A stretch of DNA of 64,000 bases from Myroides phaeus (lineage in GTDB: Bacteria > Bacteroidota > Bacteroidia > Flavobacteriales > Flavobacteriaceae), in NCBI RefSeq assembly GCF_900099675.1, contig NZ_FNDQ01000005.1, positions 78,591 through 142,590 on the forward strand, read 5' to 3'. Under the pieces are notes generated by a model, which saw nothing but the letters and a program-made list of their open reading frames with translations, was not told the DNA's origin and did no database searches. Position numbers and translations under genes: made by a program. Positions 28,918 to 37,733 of this stretch are shown here, piece by piece. How positions within the stretch are numbered: position 1 is the first letter of the stretch; each line of letters starts with the position of its first letter.

Positions 28918-28935
28918 GATTACGGAAATATAAAC

Positions 28936-28968
28936 AAAAAAGGGTAACGCATCGCGTTACCCTTTTTT
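28936..28968. terminator. Bidirectional terminator
   Basis: The stem AGGGTAACGC / GCGTTACCCT with an ATC loop lies between A-rich and T-rich flanks, separating the glycosyltransferase gene from convergent uvrA. Confidence 0.92.
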
Positions 28969-28969
28969 G

Positions 28970-31780
28970 TTATAATTTATCTTTCAAGTATTTACCTGTA
29001 ATAGATTTTTTGTTTTTACAAATCTCCTCAGGAGTTCCAAAAGCAACAAGTTCACCACCATTTTCACCTCCTTCAGGACCAATATCAATGATGTAATCAG
29101 CACATTTAATAAGGTCTAAATTATGTTCAATTACAATAATAGAATGCCCTTTAGCAATCAATGCCTCAAATGATTTAAGCAATTTCTGAATATCGTGAAA
29201 ATGAAGACCCGTAGTAGGTTCATCAAAAACAAATAATACCTTATCTCTTGTTGTACCTGCCAATAAGAAAGACGCCAACTTAATACGTTGAGCCTCACCA
29301 CCAGAAAGTGTTGAAGATGACTGTCCTAATTGCACATACCCCAAACCAACCTCGTGTAAAGGTCTTAATCGTTGTGCTATTTTTGTTTGATTATGCGTTT
29401 CAAAGAATTGTAAAGCATCATCAATTGTCATTGTTAAGATGTCATCAATATTCTTCCCTTCAAAATTTACTTCAAGAATTTCCTTTTTAAATCGTTTACC
29501 ATGACAAGTTTCACATTCTAAGTGAACATCAGCCATAAACTGCATTTCTACCGTTACAGTACCTTCCCCTTTACAAGTTTCACATCTTCCACCATCTACG
29601 TTAAAAGAGAAGTGTTTTGGTTGGTAATTGCGCAATTTAGACAACTGTTGTTTAGAATATAAATCTCTAATTTCATCATAGGCTTTGATATACGTAACAG
29701 GATTAGATCGCGAACTTCTACCTATTGGGTTTTGATCTACATATTCCACCGCTTTGATATTGGCAAACTCACCACGCATTTCTGTAAATTGGCCTGGCTT
29801 ATCACTAAGTCCAGTCAGCTTTTTCTGTAAGGCAGGATGTAGTATCTTTTTAACCAGTGTACTCTTTCCTGAACCAGAAACCCCTGTGATTACAGTCAAA
29901 CAATCAAGCGGAAAAATAACATCTATATTTTTCAAGTTATTTTCTCTCGCACCAACAATCTCGATGTAATTCTTATACTCACGTCTTGACTTTGGCACTT
30001 CAATTTTCATTTTACCACTTAGGTATTGACCTGTCAAAGAATCTGACTTTAAAATATCCTCATAAGTACCCTGAGCTACAAGTTCTCCACCATACGTACC
30101 CGCTTCCGGACCAATATCAATAATTTGGTCAGCCGATTTCATAATATCCTCATCGTGCTCTACTACAATCACTGTATTACCAAGAGCCTTTAAGTTATTA
30201 AGCACATCAATAAGTTTTTCTGTATCCTTAGGATGTAAACCAATACTCGGTTCGTCTAAGATATACATAGAGCCCACTAAACTACTACCAAGAGAAGTAG
30301 CCAAGTTAATACGCTGAGATTCCCCACCCGACAAGGTAGAGGAATTACGATTTAGTGTGAGGTAGTCTAAACCAACATTCGTTAAGAACTCCAAGCGATT
30401 ATTGATTTCAATCAATAGTCGATTAGCAACCTTAGCGTCGTATTTATTCAGTTCTAATTGATTAAAAAATGTTTTAATATGTTTAATTGGCAAATCAACC
30501 AATTCAGATACCGTTTTACCGCCTACTAAAACGTAGTTTGCCTCTTTTCTAAGTCTTTTACCTTTACAAGTAGGACATTTAGTTTTACCTCTATAACGAG
30601 AAAGTAAAACCCTATTTTGTATTTTATAATTCTTTTCCTCCAGTTCCTCAAAGAAGCCATTTAAACCAGTAAAGAACTTATTACCCTCCCAAAGTAGTGT
30701 TTTTTGTTCTTCTGTAAGTTCAAAGATAGGTTTGTGAATAGGGAAGTCAAATTTATAAGCATTATTGACTAACTGGTCTCTATACCAGCTCATTGATTCA
30801 CCTCTCCAAGGAAAAACAGCATTTTCATAAACAGAAAGTCCTGTATTAGGAATTACTAATTCCTCATCAATACCTATAATATTACCATAACCATCACAAG
30901 AAGGGCAGGCTCCATAAGGATTGTTGAAGCTAAATAAATGCACATTTGGTTCTAAAAAGGTAATACCATCTAATGTAAAGTTATTACTAAACTCTACTCT
31001 TGAATTATCAGAAAGATCTTGTAAATAACAATAACCTTTACCCTCAAAGAAAGCATTCTCAATAGAATCTCCCAGACGATTAAAAAATTCCTCTGTGTCA
31101 TTTACAACAATTCGGTCAACGATAAGCATAATATCCTTGACGTTCATTTTTGCAATATCCTCTGGCGTATTCTCGTCTAAGAAAGAATCTAAACGTGTTG
31201 TTTCATTTTTGTAAAGAATTCTTGCATATCCCTGTTGTAACAAAATATGTAAGAGAATATGCAATTCTCTATCCTCATCCAATTGTATAGGAGCAAGTAG
31301 TAACCATTTAGATTTAAGTTCTAATTCTTTTATATAATCCAAAACATCACTCACAGTATCTTTTTTAACTTCCTTTCCAGAAATTGGAGAGAAAGTTTTT
31401 CCAATACGAGCATAAAGAAGTTTGATATAGTCATAGATTTCAGTTGACGTACCTACTGTAGATCGAGCATTTGTTGTATTTACCTTTTGCTCAATAGCAA
31501 TAGCAGGCGCAATACCCTTGATGTATTCAACTTTTGGTTTATCAATTCTACCAAGGAATTGACGTGCATAAGCAGACAAACTTTCCACATACCTTCTTTG
31601 CCCTTCAGCATAAAGGGTATCAAAAGCTAAACTTGATTTTCCAGAACCAGACAAACCGGTAACAACAACAAAATTGTTTCGAGGAATAACAACGTCTATA
31701 TTTTTAAGATTGTGCAACTGAGCACCTTTAATAATAATATTCTTTTTGGGATCTATTTTAGAGAAATCTGTTTTTTTCAT
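28970..31780 (-). CDS. uvrA: Excinuclease ABC subunit A
   Basis: This is the damage-recognition ATPase of nucleotide excision repair. Both ABC modules are complete: Walker [13 protein letters not shown] (about 40-50) and [12 protein letters not shown] (about 623), signatures LSGGESQR and LSGGEAQR, and Walker B ILDEP and VFDEP. Zinc-finger cysteine pairs are present in [16 protein letters not shown] and CETCKGEG...CETCHGKR. The length of 936 residues is normal. The minus-strand -7 element TACCTTTG lies at 31803-31810. It is a single-gene unit. Confidence 0.97.
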   Translation of the reverse strand: MKKTDFSKIDPKKNIIIKGAQLHNLKNIDVVIPRNNFVVVTGLSGSGKSSLAFDTLYAEGQRRYVESLSAYARQFLGRIDKPKVEYIKGIAPAIAIEQKVNTTNARSTVGTSTEIYDYIKLLYARIGKTFSPISGKEVKKDTVSDVLDYIKELELKSKWLLLAPIQLDEDRELHILLHILLQQGYARILYKNETTRLDSFLDENTPEDIAKMNVKDIMLIVDRIVVNDTEEFFNRLGDSIENAFFEGKGYCYLQDLSDNSRVEFSNNFTLDGITFLEPNVHLFSFNNPYGACPSCDGYGNIIGIDEELVIPNTGLSVYENAVFPWRGESMSWYRDQLVNNAYKFDFPIHKPIFELTEEQKTLLWEGNKFFTGLNGFFEELEEKNYKIQNRVLLSRYRGKTKCPTCKGKRLRKEANYVLVGGKTVSELVDLPIKHIKTFFNQLELNKYDAKVANRLLIEINNRLEFLTNVGLDYLTLNRNSSTLSGGESQRINLATSLGSSLVGSMYILDEPSIGLHPKDTEKLIDVLNNLKALGNTVIVVEHDEDIMKSADQIIDIGPEAGTYGGELVAQGTYEDILKSDSLTGQYLSGKMKIEVPKSRREYKNYIEIVGARENNLKNIDVIFPLDCLTVITGVSGSGKSTLVKKILHPALQKKLTGLSDKPGQFTEMRGEFANIKAVEYVDQNPIGRSSRSNPVTYIKAYDEIRDLYSKQQLSKLRNYQPKHFSFNVDGGRCETCKGEGTVTVEMQFMADVHLECETCHGKRFKKEILEVNFEGKNIDDILTMTIDDALQFFETHNQTKIAQRLRPLHEVGLGYVQLGQSSSTLSGGEAQRIKLASFLLAGTTRDKVLFVFDEPTTGLHFHDIQKLLKSFEALIAKGHSIIVIEHNLDLIKCADYIIDIGPEGGENGGELVAFGTPEEICKNKKSITGKYLKDKL

Positions 31781-32105
31781 TTTGCCTACAAAGGTTGAAA
31801 AACAAAGGTAGTGCTTTCTTTGTTTCTTTAAAACTTAGACTACTTTGTTTTTAATACAATTCGCAAATAAGAAGGTAGGAGGGAGTAGTTCTACTAACTT
31901 TAAGGTATATATGTGATAGAAGCAGAATTGAATTGTGAAATATTATAAAGATCAGCTTTTGATTATCAGAATAATAAAAAAAGCATAAAATTATTTTAAC
32001 ACAATATTTTGTGTATATTTGTCCCACAAAACTATCAAAAATAAAAAGGCCTATACAACAAAAATACTTTATTAATATAATTATTTCTATTAAAAGAATT
32101 TTGTT

Positions 32106-32693
32106 ATGGTATATGTAGATATGCCTGATGCTATGTTAGTTAAATACTATATAGCTGGTGGCGAAGAAGCGCTTGAAGTTTTGATAAAAAGACATCAATC
32201 GAAGATTTATGGGTTTATTTTTTCTAAACTTCCAGACTCAGATCTTACGAATGATATATTCCAAGAGACTTTTATTAAAGTTATAAACACACTTAAATCA
32301 GGACGATATAACGAAGAGGGTAAGTTTTTACCTTGGGTAATTCGCATTGCTCATAATTTGGTAATGGATCATTACCGAAAAGAAAAACGTTTGAATATTC
32401 AGTATGATTCAGAAGAATTACCTTTATTTTCATTTTTAAAAGATGATTCTCAAACAATGGAAGGGTTTATGATTAAAGAGCAAATAGAAGAAGACTTGCG
32501 TACGTTAATCAAAGAGCTTCCAGACGATCAGCGTCAAGTTGTTATGATGCGTATGTATCAAGATTTAAGTTTTAAAGAAATAGCAGAGATTACTGACGTA
32601 AGTATTAATACTGCATTAGGAAGAATGCGTTACGCTTTGTTGAATTTGAGAAAGTTGATAGATGATAATCAAATTGTATTGACAGATATGTAA
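32106..32693 (+). CDS. ECF-type RNA polymerase sigma factor
   Basis: This 195-residue sigma-70-family factor has only regions 2 and 4. Region 2 (about 10-95) includes NDIFQETFIKVI and the promoter-melting segment PWVIRIAHNLVMDHYRK. Region 4 (about 130-180) has LPDDQRQVVMMRMYQDLSFKEIAEITDVSINTALGRM as its helix-turn-helix. Upstream, TATATTTG at 32014-32021 is a good -7 element. No anti-sigma gene is adjacent; instead a 49-codon gene follows. This group of ECF factors without a linked anti-sigma is common in Flavobacteriia. Confidence 0.9.
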   Translation: MVYVDMPDAMLVKYYIAGGEEALEVLIKRHQSKIYGFIFSKLPDSDLTNDIFQETFIKVINTLKSGRYNEEGKFLPWVIRIAHNLVMDHYRKEKRLNIQYDSEELPLFSFLKDDSQTMEGFMIKEQIEEDLRTLIKELPDDQRQVVMMRMYQDLSFKEIAEITDVSINTALGRMRYALLNLRKLIDDNQIVLTDM

Positions 32694-32746
32694 TAATATT
32701 GAAACTTGTTCGTTATAATGGTACAAAATAACAAAACAGCCCATAT

Positions 32747-32896
32747 ATGAAGAACAACTACAATGCAAAACACCTTGAATTTTCTTTACCAAAAAAAGAA
32801 ACAATTGAATTTCTTTTAAACTATTCAAAAAGACTATCTAAGTTAGAATTAAATGGTTTGATGAATAAGAAATCGCTTAAATTAAAAGAAAACTAA
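32747..32896 (+). CDS. 49-residue protein downstream of the ECF sigma gene
   Basis: This small gene of 49 codons encodes MKNNYNAKHLEFSLPKKETI and a Leu/Lys-rich remainder with one probable amphipathic helix (about 17-35). It begins 54 bases after the sigma factor and ends at a strong terminator, so it shares that transcript. The reading frame has ordinary codon usage and no competing frame. I recall similar short proteins after this sigma factor in other flavobacteria, but I cannot check that here. A role as a sigma-interacting regulator is possible but unproven. Confidence 0.65.
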   Translation: MKNNYNAKHLEFSLPKKETIEFLLNYSKRLSKLELNGLMNKKSLKLKEN

Positions 32897-32903
32897 AAAT
32901 AAA

Positions 32904-32930
32904 AAAGCACGTAAATTATTTACGTGCTTT
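32904..32930. terminator. Terminator overlapping the 3' end of nth
   Basis: The stem AAAGCACGTAA / TTACGTGCTTT with a five-base loop is followed by T on the plus strand. It terminates the sigma-factor transcript. The right arm also encodes the last codons (A-R-K) and stop region of the convergent nth gene. Confidence 0.85.
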
Positions 32931-33584
32931 TTTCTTATAGTACTCGTTGATAACAGATTTTCTACCGATTACACTCGTTATAATATCTATTTCTAAATTC
33001 CATCCTCTTGCTGGAGAATACTGTCGTCCATACCACACTAATTGTAAGTGTAGTTTATTCCATCTGTCTTTAGGAAACAACCTTTTAGCATCTTTTTCGG
33101 TTTGCTCAACACTCTTACCATTTGTAAAATTCCAACGATACATCAAGCGGTGTATATGTGTATCAACAGGAAATGCAGGTATTCCGAAAGCTTGAGAAAT
33201 TACAACACTGGCTGTTTTATGACCAACAGCAGGCATTTCTTTTAGTGCTTCCAAATCAGCAGGAACTTCTCCGTTATACTTTTCAATCAGGATTTGAGAA
33301 AGTCCGTAAATCCCTTTTGATTTCATTGGCGATAATCCACAAGGTCTGATGATTTCTTGAATTTCTTCAACTGTCATCTTTACCATATCATACGGATTAT
33401 CAGCTTTAGCAAATAGAATAGGTGTAATTTTATTTACACGTTCATCTGTACATTGTGCAGAAAGCAACACTGCTATAAGTAGAGTATATGGGTCTTTATG
33501 GTCTAATGGTACTGGTATTTCAGGGTAAATTGCGTCTAATGTATCAAGAACAAACTGAACTTTTTCACTTTTCGTCATTGTCAT
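32916..33584 (-). CDS. nth: Endonuclease III-type DNA glycosylase lacking the iron-sulfur cluster motif
   Basis: This is a base-excision repair glycosylase/AP lyase for oxidised pyrimidines. The helix-hairpin-helix reads MPAVGHKTASVV with catalytic Lys123, and the catalytic Asp is Asp141 in FPVDTHIHR. In E. coli a [4Fe-4S] cluster is held by four Cys in the C-terminal loop. Here the equivalent stretch is GRQYSPARGWNLEIDIITS and no Cys occurs after about residue 82, so the cluster must be absent. The remainder is full length (222 residues) and otherwise intact, so it is probably an active cluster-less variant rather than a decayed gene. Confidence 0.88.
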   Translation of the reverse strand: MTMTKSEKVQFVLDTLDAIYPEIPVPLDHKDPYTLLIAVLLSAQCTDERVNKITPILFAKADNPYDMVKMTVEEIQEIIRPCGLSPMKSKGIYGLSQILIEKYNGEVPADLEALKEMPAVGHKTASVVISQAFGIPAFPVDTHIHRLMYRWNFTNGKSVEQTEKDAKRLFPKDRWNKLHLQLVWYGRQYSPARGWNLEIDIITSVIGRKSVINEYYKKKARK

Positions 33585-34011
33585 TTTCTTTTTATACCTG
33601 CGAATATACTTAAAAAAGAAGGTTTTGTTAAGGCATTGCTATAAATGTTATTGATGCCTATATAATCAAATAAGTAAGTTTCATTATTGAACAAGAAAGC
33701 AGGGAAAGCAGCAAAGAAAGGGGTGTTTTTTTCTCACATAAGAAGATCCTTTATAAGTATTCTCGTATATAATTAGCTCGTTTTAAGTGAAAAAATAGGT
33801 AAAAAAGGGGGTTTTTAAATCGGTTTTTAGTCAAAAAAGCTAAAAATTGAGCTGTTTTTTAGCTAAAAAGGGCTTCTTTTGACAGATTTACTATCGTTTT
33901 TAAATTGTATAAAACCAAGTGTTTTTTATTATAAGTAATTGTTTGTCAGTTACTTAATTGTAGTTTTTAAATGGTTTTATCAATGTTTTATTTTAGTGTC
34001 GTAAGTAAATT
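33585..34011. other. Intergenic region between nth and the serine-hydrolase-like gene (left part)
   Basis: No gene is seen. Around 33811-33870 the word TTTTTA(GC) and its inverse recur. GTTTTTA occurs at 33811 and 33823, AGCTAAAAA at 33839 and 33861 (22 bases apart), and TTTTTAGCT at 33856. This forms an AT-rich hairpin, possibly a weak relative of the 11-bp-period elements. Confidence 0.45.
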
Positions 34012-34088
34012 CTCTGACAATAGAGGGACAATTCTCCGAGAATACTGGGCTGAGGGGCATTTTGTCGGACAATTGTCAGAGGAGTATC
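34012..34088. repeat. Intergenic 11-bp-period inverted-repeat element (copy B)
   Basis: GACAAT occurs at 34016 and 34027, with GAGAAT at 34038, each step exactly 11 bp. Inverted versions TTTGTC at 34061 and ATTGTC at 34072 are also 11 bp apart. The outer arms CTCTGACAAT (34012-34021) and ATTGTCAGAG (34072-34081) pair perfectly, and ATTCTC-C-GAGAAT (34031-34043) is nested inside. The architecture is the same as copies A and C with a different repeated word. Confidence 0.65.
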
Positions 34089-34333
34089 GGATAAAGGTCA
34101 ATTAAGCGTAGTTATAGTACGTGATAAAAGTAAGATTTGAAGACAAATAAATTGTATTAACAGAGGAGAGGTAAAGTAAAAATATTTGTTATTTCCGTAT
34201 TGCATTTAGTTAAGGAGTATTTAATTTTGTAGCTGTTCGGGGAGATAGACTTTTAAAATTTCCCTTAAACATGTTAAAGTGTAGTATTATTCTGTGAATA
34301 ACCAATATATTTATCCTTAGAAAAATTAGTACA

Positions 34334-35734
34334 ATGAAAAAAATAGGAGTTTCCTTATTAGTGTTGCTTTTGACTTCAGTTGCCAGTTTTGGACAAACAC
34401 AAGAAAAGCGTCCTTTAATTGATGTATTTGTCAAGGATTACAACGCTAATGATTATGATGATATTTATAGTTTCTTCTCAGCTTCTTTACAGCAAGAATT
34501 GCCCCGCGCACAGGCAAAGTCGTTCTTTGTAGAGATGAAAGAGAAGTTGGGAAACATCAAGAATATGGAGTTTTACGGGTTAGATAATAATCAGTTAGCA
34601 CTTTATAAAACGGAGTTTGAGAATAATGAAGTAGCCTTGCTTAACCTTGCAATGAATGAAGAAGGAGAGGTTGTGGGGTTTCGTATCCTAAATATGCCAG
34701 ATGAAAGAGTAGATAATGCTTTTAAAGCAATGTCTGTTGAACAAATTTTGGAGGAAGAAACAAGTAATTTGCCTAATAAAGGACAATTTGCGGTTGCAAT
34801 GATAGATGGTAAAGATGTTACTTATTACGGATTTAAGAAAAATGGAGAAAAGATTGCAAAAGAAGACAATGCAACTAAGCAGTTTTCTTTGGCAAATTTA
34901 AGTACAATATTTACCTCGGTTGCTTTGGCAAATGCTTCTGTTAATAAGGGCGTTGATATTACCTCGATGATAAATCAGTACTATGATTTTCCGTTGTATA
35001 AGGATACACAGGTGAGTTTAATAAAATTAGCAAATCATTCTGCTTTTGTACCTATGTTACCACCTGTAACTGATGAGGCTTTGCAAAGTGAAGACGATTA
35101 TTTAGGTAACTATTCAAATAAACAGTTAGAAGAATATTTGAAAAATCAATTTGTTTTGGATTCTGTTGATAATACTAAGAGACAAAGCTTTTCCTTTCTT
35201 GGATATGCTGTATTAGGTAATACATTGAGCAGGATATACAACAAACCGTTTATTACTATGATAAATGATGTTGTATTTAGAAAATATGGAATGCATAATT
35301 CATCTATGGAAATTCCTAAAAAGAAGAAGAATTTGGTCAAGGGAATTCGAATAGATAACAAAGAGATGTATCCGCCAAAGGTTGAAGCGTTATTACCATC
35401 GAGTGGTGGTGTAACTACTTTGCAAGATATGACAAAGTTTGTACAAGCACAGTTTAACAAAGAAGATAAAGTTTTACAATTAACGCAGAAGCCAACCCTA
35501 ATTGTTTCACCCAATTATTGGATCGGTTTAGGATGGAAGATAGGATCGCCTTTTAATTCGCCAAATCCTTTATATTTTAGTAGGGGTATAGACGGTGGAT
35601 ATTCAAATTATGTAGCTTTTGATCCAATAGCTAAAAAAGGGTTGATAATTTTATCTAATAGTTCGTCTGAGGACGCATTAGCAACGTTAGATGAGTTAAG
35701 CTATAAATTGGTTGTCAAATTATTAGACGAATAA
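34334..35734 (+). CDS. Secreted serine-hydrolase (beta-lactamase fold) pseudoenzyme with DUF3887-like N-domain
   Basis: A signal peptide (1-20) precedes an alpha/beta domain (about 26-120) like the DUF3887-type module found before serine hydrolases in this phylum. A class C beta-lactamase/penicillin-binding fold follows (about 145-460). The catalytic motifs are all degenerate. The SxxK position reads NLST (Asn188, Thr191) and the YxN position FSF (286-288). The HxG/KTG-type motif is replaced by GIDGGYSNY. The structural pattern (FSLANLSTIFTS, SSGGVTTLQDM, GIGWK-like segments) is otherwise intact and the frame is open, so this looks like a maintained non-catalytic protein, perhaps a ligand-binding or regulatory relative. 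It is monocistronic. Confidence 0.8.
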   Translation: MKKIGVSLLVLLLTSVASFGQTQEKRPLIDVFVKDYNANDYDDIYSFFSASLQQELPRAQAKSFFVEMKEKLGNIKNMEFYGLDNNQLALYKTEFENNEVALLNLAMNEEGEVVGFRILNMPDERVDNAFKAMSVEQILEEETSNLPNKGQFAVAMIDGKDVTYYGFKKNGEKIAKEDNATKQFSLANLSTIFTSVALANASVNKGVDITSMINQYYDFPLYKDTQVSLIKLANHSAFVPMLPPVTDEALQSEDDYLGNYSNKQLEEYLKNQFVLDSVDNTKRQSFSFLGYAVLGNTLSRIYNKPFITMINDVVFRKYGMHNSSMEIPKKKKNLVKGIRIDNKEMYPPKVEALLPSSGGVTTLQDMTKFVQAQFNKEDKVLQLTQKPTLIVSPNYWIGLGWKIGSPFNSPNPLYFSRGIDGGYSNYVAFDPIAKKGLIILSNSSSEDALATLDELSYKLVVKLLDE

Positions 35735-35760
35735 GCATTACTTTTTGTATAAGACTAAAA

Positions 35761-35787
35761 AAGGAGATACTTCTGAAGTATCTCCTT
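35761..35787. terminator. Bidirectional terminator
   Basis: A 12-bp stem AAGGAGATACTT / AAGTATCTCCTT with a CTG loop is flanked by A and T runs. It serves the serine-hydrolase-like gene on the plus strand and the thx gene on the minus strand, whose stop codon is eight bases away. Confidence 0.92.
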
Positions 35788-35794
35788 TTTCATT

Positions 35795-35902
35795 TTACTT
35801 AGTGCTTTCTGTTGAGGGTTTATTCGCTTTTTTTGGTCGTCTTACGCCATTAGATTTGTTAACGATTTTACCTCTTTTTGTTTTTAGATCACCTTTTCCC
35901 AT
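35795..35902 (-). CDS. 30S ribosomal protein THX
   Basis: This 35-codon gene on the minus strand begins MGKGDLKTKRGKIVNKSNGV and continues RRPKKANKPSTESTK. The very basic sequence with the GKGDxKTxRGKI start and RRPKK is the bTHX ribosomal protein known from Thermus and Bacteroidota, which binds in a cavity of 16S rRNA in the small subunit. A terminator follows directly. The gene is below common ORF size limits. Confidence 0.9.
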   Translation of the reverse strand: MGKGDLKTKRGKIVNKSNGVRRPKKANKPSTESTK

Positions 35903-36145
35903 AATTGCTTAACGGTTTTAAATTAATAAATTATTTGACTTCTCTTCTGAAAACAACAGAATATCACAATATACAAAAAAAGAGGGATATAAGCGTTAAA
36001 ATTTAGAGTAATAGCTTTGTAATTGGAGTTTATAGGAAGTAAATATCCTTACTGCTTGGGTGATTATAAGCCTGTGGGGGGAGAGATAATTTTTTATTTT
36101 GCAACAAAAAAAGTTACATTTACTTAAAATCTAAAATATCAAGAA

Positions 36146-36601
36146 ATGACTACATTACAAATAGGAGATAAAGCACCAGATTTTAAAGGAGTTGATCAAA
36201 CAGGAAAAATACATCAGTTAGGAGATTATAAAGGAAAAAAACTAATTGTTTTCTTTTATCCAAAAGCAAGTACACCGGGTTGTACAGCTGAGGCTTGTAA
36301 CTTGAGAGATAATTACGAGATACTAAAAGAAAAAGGATACGAGTTATTAGGTGTAAGTGCAGATTCTGCTGAGAGACAACAGAAGTTTATCGATAAGAAT
36401 AGCTTGCCTTTTCCATTGCTTGCCGATGAAAATAAAGAGGTGCTAAATGCTTTTGGGGTTTGGGGACCTAAGAAATTTATGGGGCGTACCTATGATGGTA
36501 TTCACCGCAGTACTTTTGTTATTGATGAAAATGGTGTTCTAACCGATGTAATTACTAAGGTTAAAACAAAGGATCACGCTACACAGATTTTAGAAAAATA
36601 A
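36146..36601 (+). CDS. bcp: Thioredoxin-dependent thiol peroxidase (bacterioferritin comigratory protein)
   Basis: This peroxiredoxin reduces hydrogen and alkyl hydroperoxides in the cytoplasm using thioredoxin. The peroxidatic Cys lies in PKASTPGCTAEAC, with the resolving Cys five residues later, the atypical 2-Cys BCP pattern. FYP and LGVSADS segments are conserved. The length of 151 residues is standard. It stands near nth and a rho-independent terminator, without an obvious redox regulator next to it. Confidence 0.95.
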   Translation: MTTLQIGDKAPDFKGVDQTGKIHQLGDYKGKKLIVFFYPKASTPGCTAEACNLRDNYEILKEKGYELLGVSADSAERQQKFIDKNSLPFPLLADENKEVLNAFGVWGPKKFMGRTYDGIHRSTFVIDENGVLTDVITKVKTKDHATQILEK

Positions 36602-36612
36602 GTGAATTTTAG

Positions 36613-36640
36613 AGAGGCGTTTTTTTAAATGCCTCTTTTT
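36613..36640 (+). terminator. Terminator of bcp
   Basis: The stem AGAGGC / GCCTCT (extended by wobble pairs) has a T-rich loop and is followed by T9, 12 bases after the stop codon. Confidence 0.8.
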
Positions 36641-36749
36641 TTTGCTCAAAAAAGTAGGGGTCATCGTACGTTAAGGTGTATGATTGACGTTATCAATTGA
36701 TTAGTAGGTTAGTTGGGGAAAAGTAGCTTGCAATTATAATCGAATTACT

Positions 36750-37733
36750 ATGGAAAAGAAAATAAATAAAGACGAGTTATATCTCTTGAAAGAGTGTAGT
36801 TCTATTAGTGATACTAAGTTGAATGAGCTCTTAGAGGAGCATAGTTATGCTAAGGTGAGTGAGTGGAGAATGTTTATTTCTTACTTTATACTTGCTTTAG
36901 GAGCAGGTTTAGCCTTAAGCGGTGTGGTGTTCTTTTTTGCGTACAATTGGACAGAGATGTCGAGTTTTGTAAAGTTTGCTGTTATTATTTTGTTGCTTAT
37001 AGCGGCTATTGGTTTATCAGTTGTAAAAGGAATGGATTCCTTAATCGGAAAAGTAGCTCTTTTGGGAGGGTCAGTTTTAATAGGCGTACTTTTTGCTGTT
37101 TTTGGACAAGTATATCAGACGGGAGCTAATGCTTATGACTTGTTTTTAATGTGGGTTTTAGCCATTACAGCGTGGACTTTCGTTTCTAAGTTTACACCAC
37201 AATGGTTACTGTATGCTGTATTAGCAAATACCACCTTATCTTTATATTTTATACAAGCAGTAAAGGGGAGTAATGCCTTTTATGTGTTATTATCCTTATT
37301 GGTTTTAAACCTGTTGTTGTTAGGATTGCCATATGTCATTGGCAAATTCCAAGAATTTAAAGCAGCTATTTACTACAAAGTCATAATGACTTTTGCTTGC
37401 TATGTTATAGGTGTTGTTGGTATAGCGTTTATTGTCTTTACAAATAACTTAAAATATTCGAAAAGCGAATTGACAGGGATGATTCCTTTGTCAGTTATTA
37501 CGATAGCTGGAATAATCTTAGGATACGTACAAAGTGAAAGACGAAAAGACATCTTGTTGTATAGTTACTCATTATTAGCTATTGTTTCTATTGGTTTTAT
37601 AGTGCTACTTCGCTTATTCGATATTGGCATAGGGTCTTTATTGGTTTATGCTATTTATATAGTTGGCGCAACAATGGGGATGATAAAGATGATTACGGGC
37701 AAATTAAAAATGTGGAAAGATGAAAGAGCATAA
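36750..37733 (+). CDS. DUF2157-family membrane protein
   Basis: This 327-residue protein has a soluble N-terminal stretch (1-40), then about nine hydrophobic helices. It carries the DUF2157 pattern with FFFAYNWTEMSSFVKFAVI (about 65-85) and GSVLIGVLFAVFGQVYQTGANAYDLFLMW. It heads a three-gene operon with DUF4401 and GDYXXLXY genes, overlapping the next by 14 bases. The trio is a conserved set of unknown function. Confidence 0.85.
   Translation: MEKKINKDELYLLKECSSISDTKLNELLEEHSYAKVSEWRMFISYFILALGAGLALSGVVFFFAYNWTEMSSFVKFAVIILLLIAAIGLSVVKGMDSLIGKVALLGGSVLIGVLFAVFGQVYQTGANAYDLFLMWVLAITAWTFVSKFTPQWLLYAVLANTTLSLYFIQAVKGSNAFYVLLSLLVLNLLLLGLPYVIGKFQEFKAAIYYKVIMTFACYVIGVVGIAFIVFTNNLKYSKSELTGMIPLSVITIAGIILGYVQSERRKDILLYSYSLLAIVSIGFIVLLRLFDIGIGSLLVYAIYIVGATMGMIKMITGKLKMWKDERA

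Noticed and set aside
34210..34434. 74-codon minus-strand frame across the start of the serine-hydrolase-like gene
   Set aside because: It overlaps the signal-peptide coding region on the opposite strand and has no independent support.
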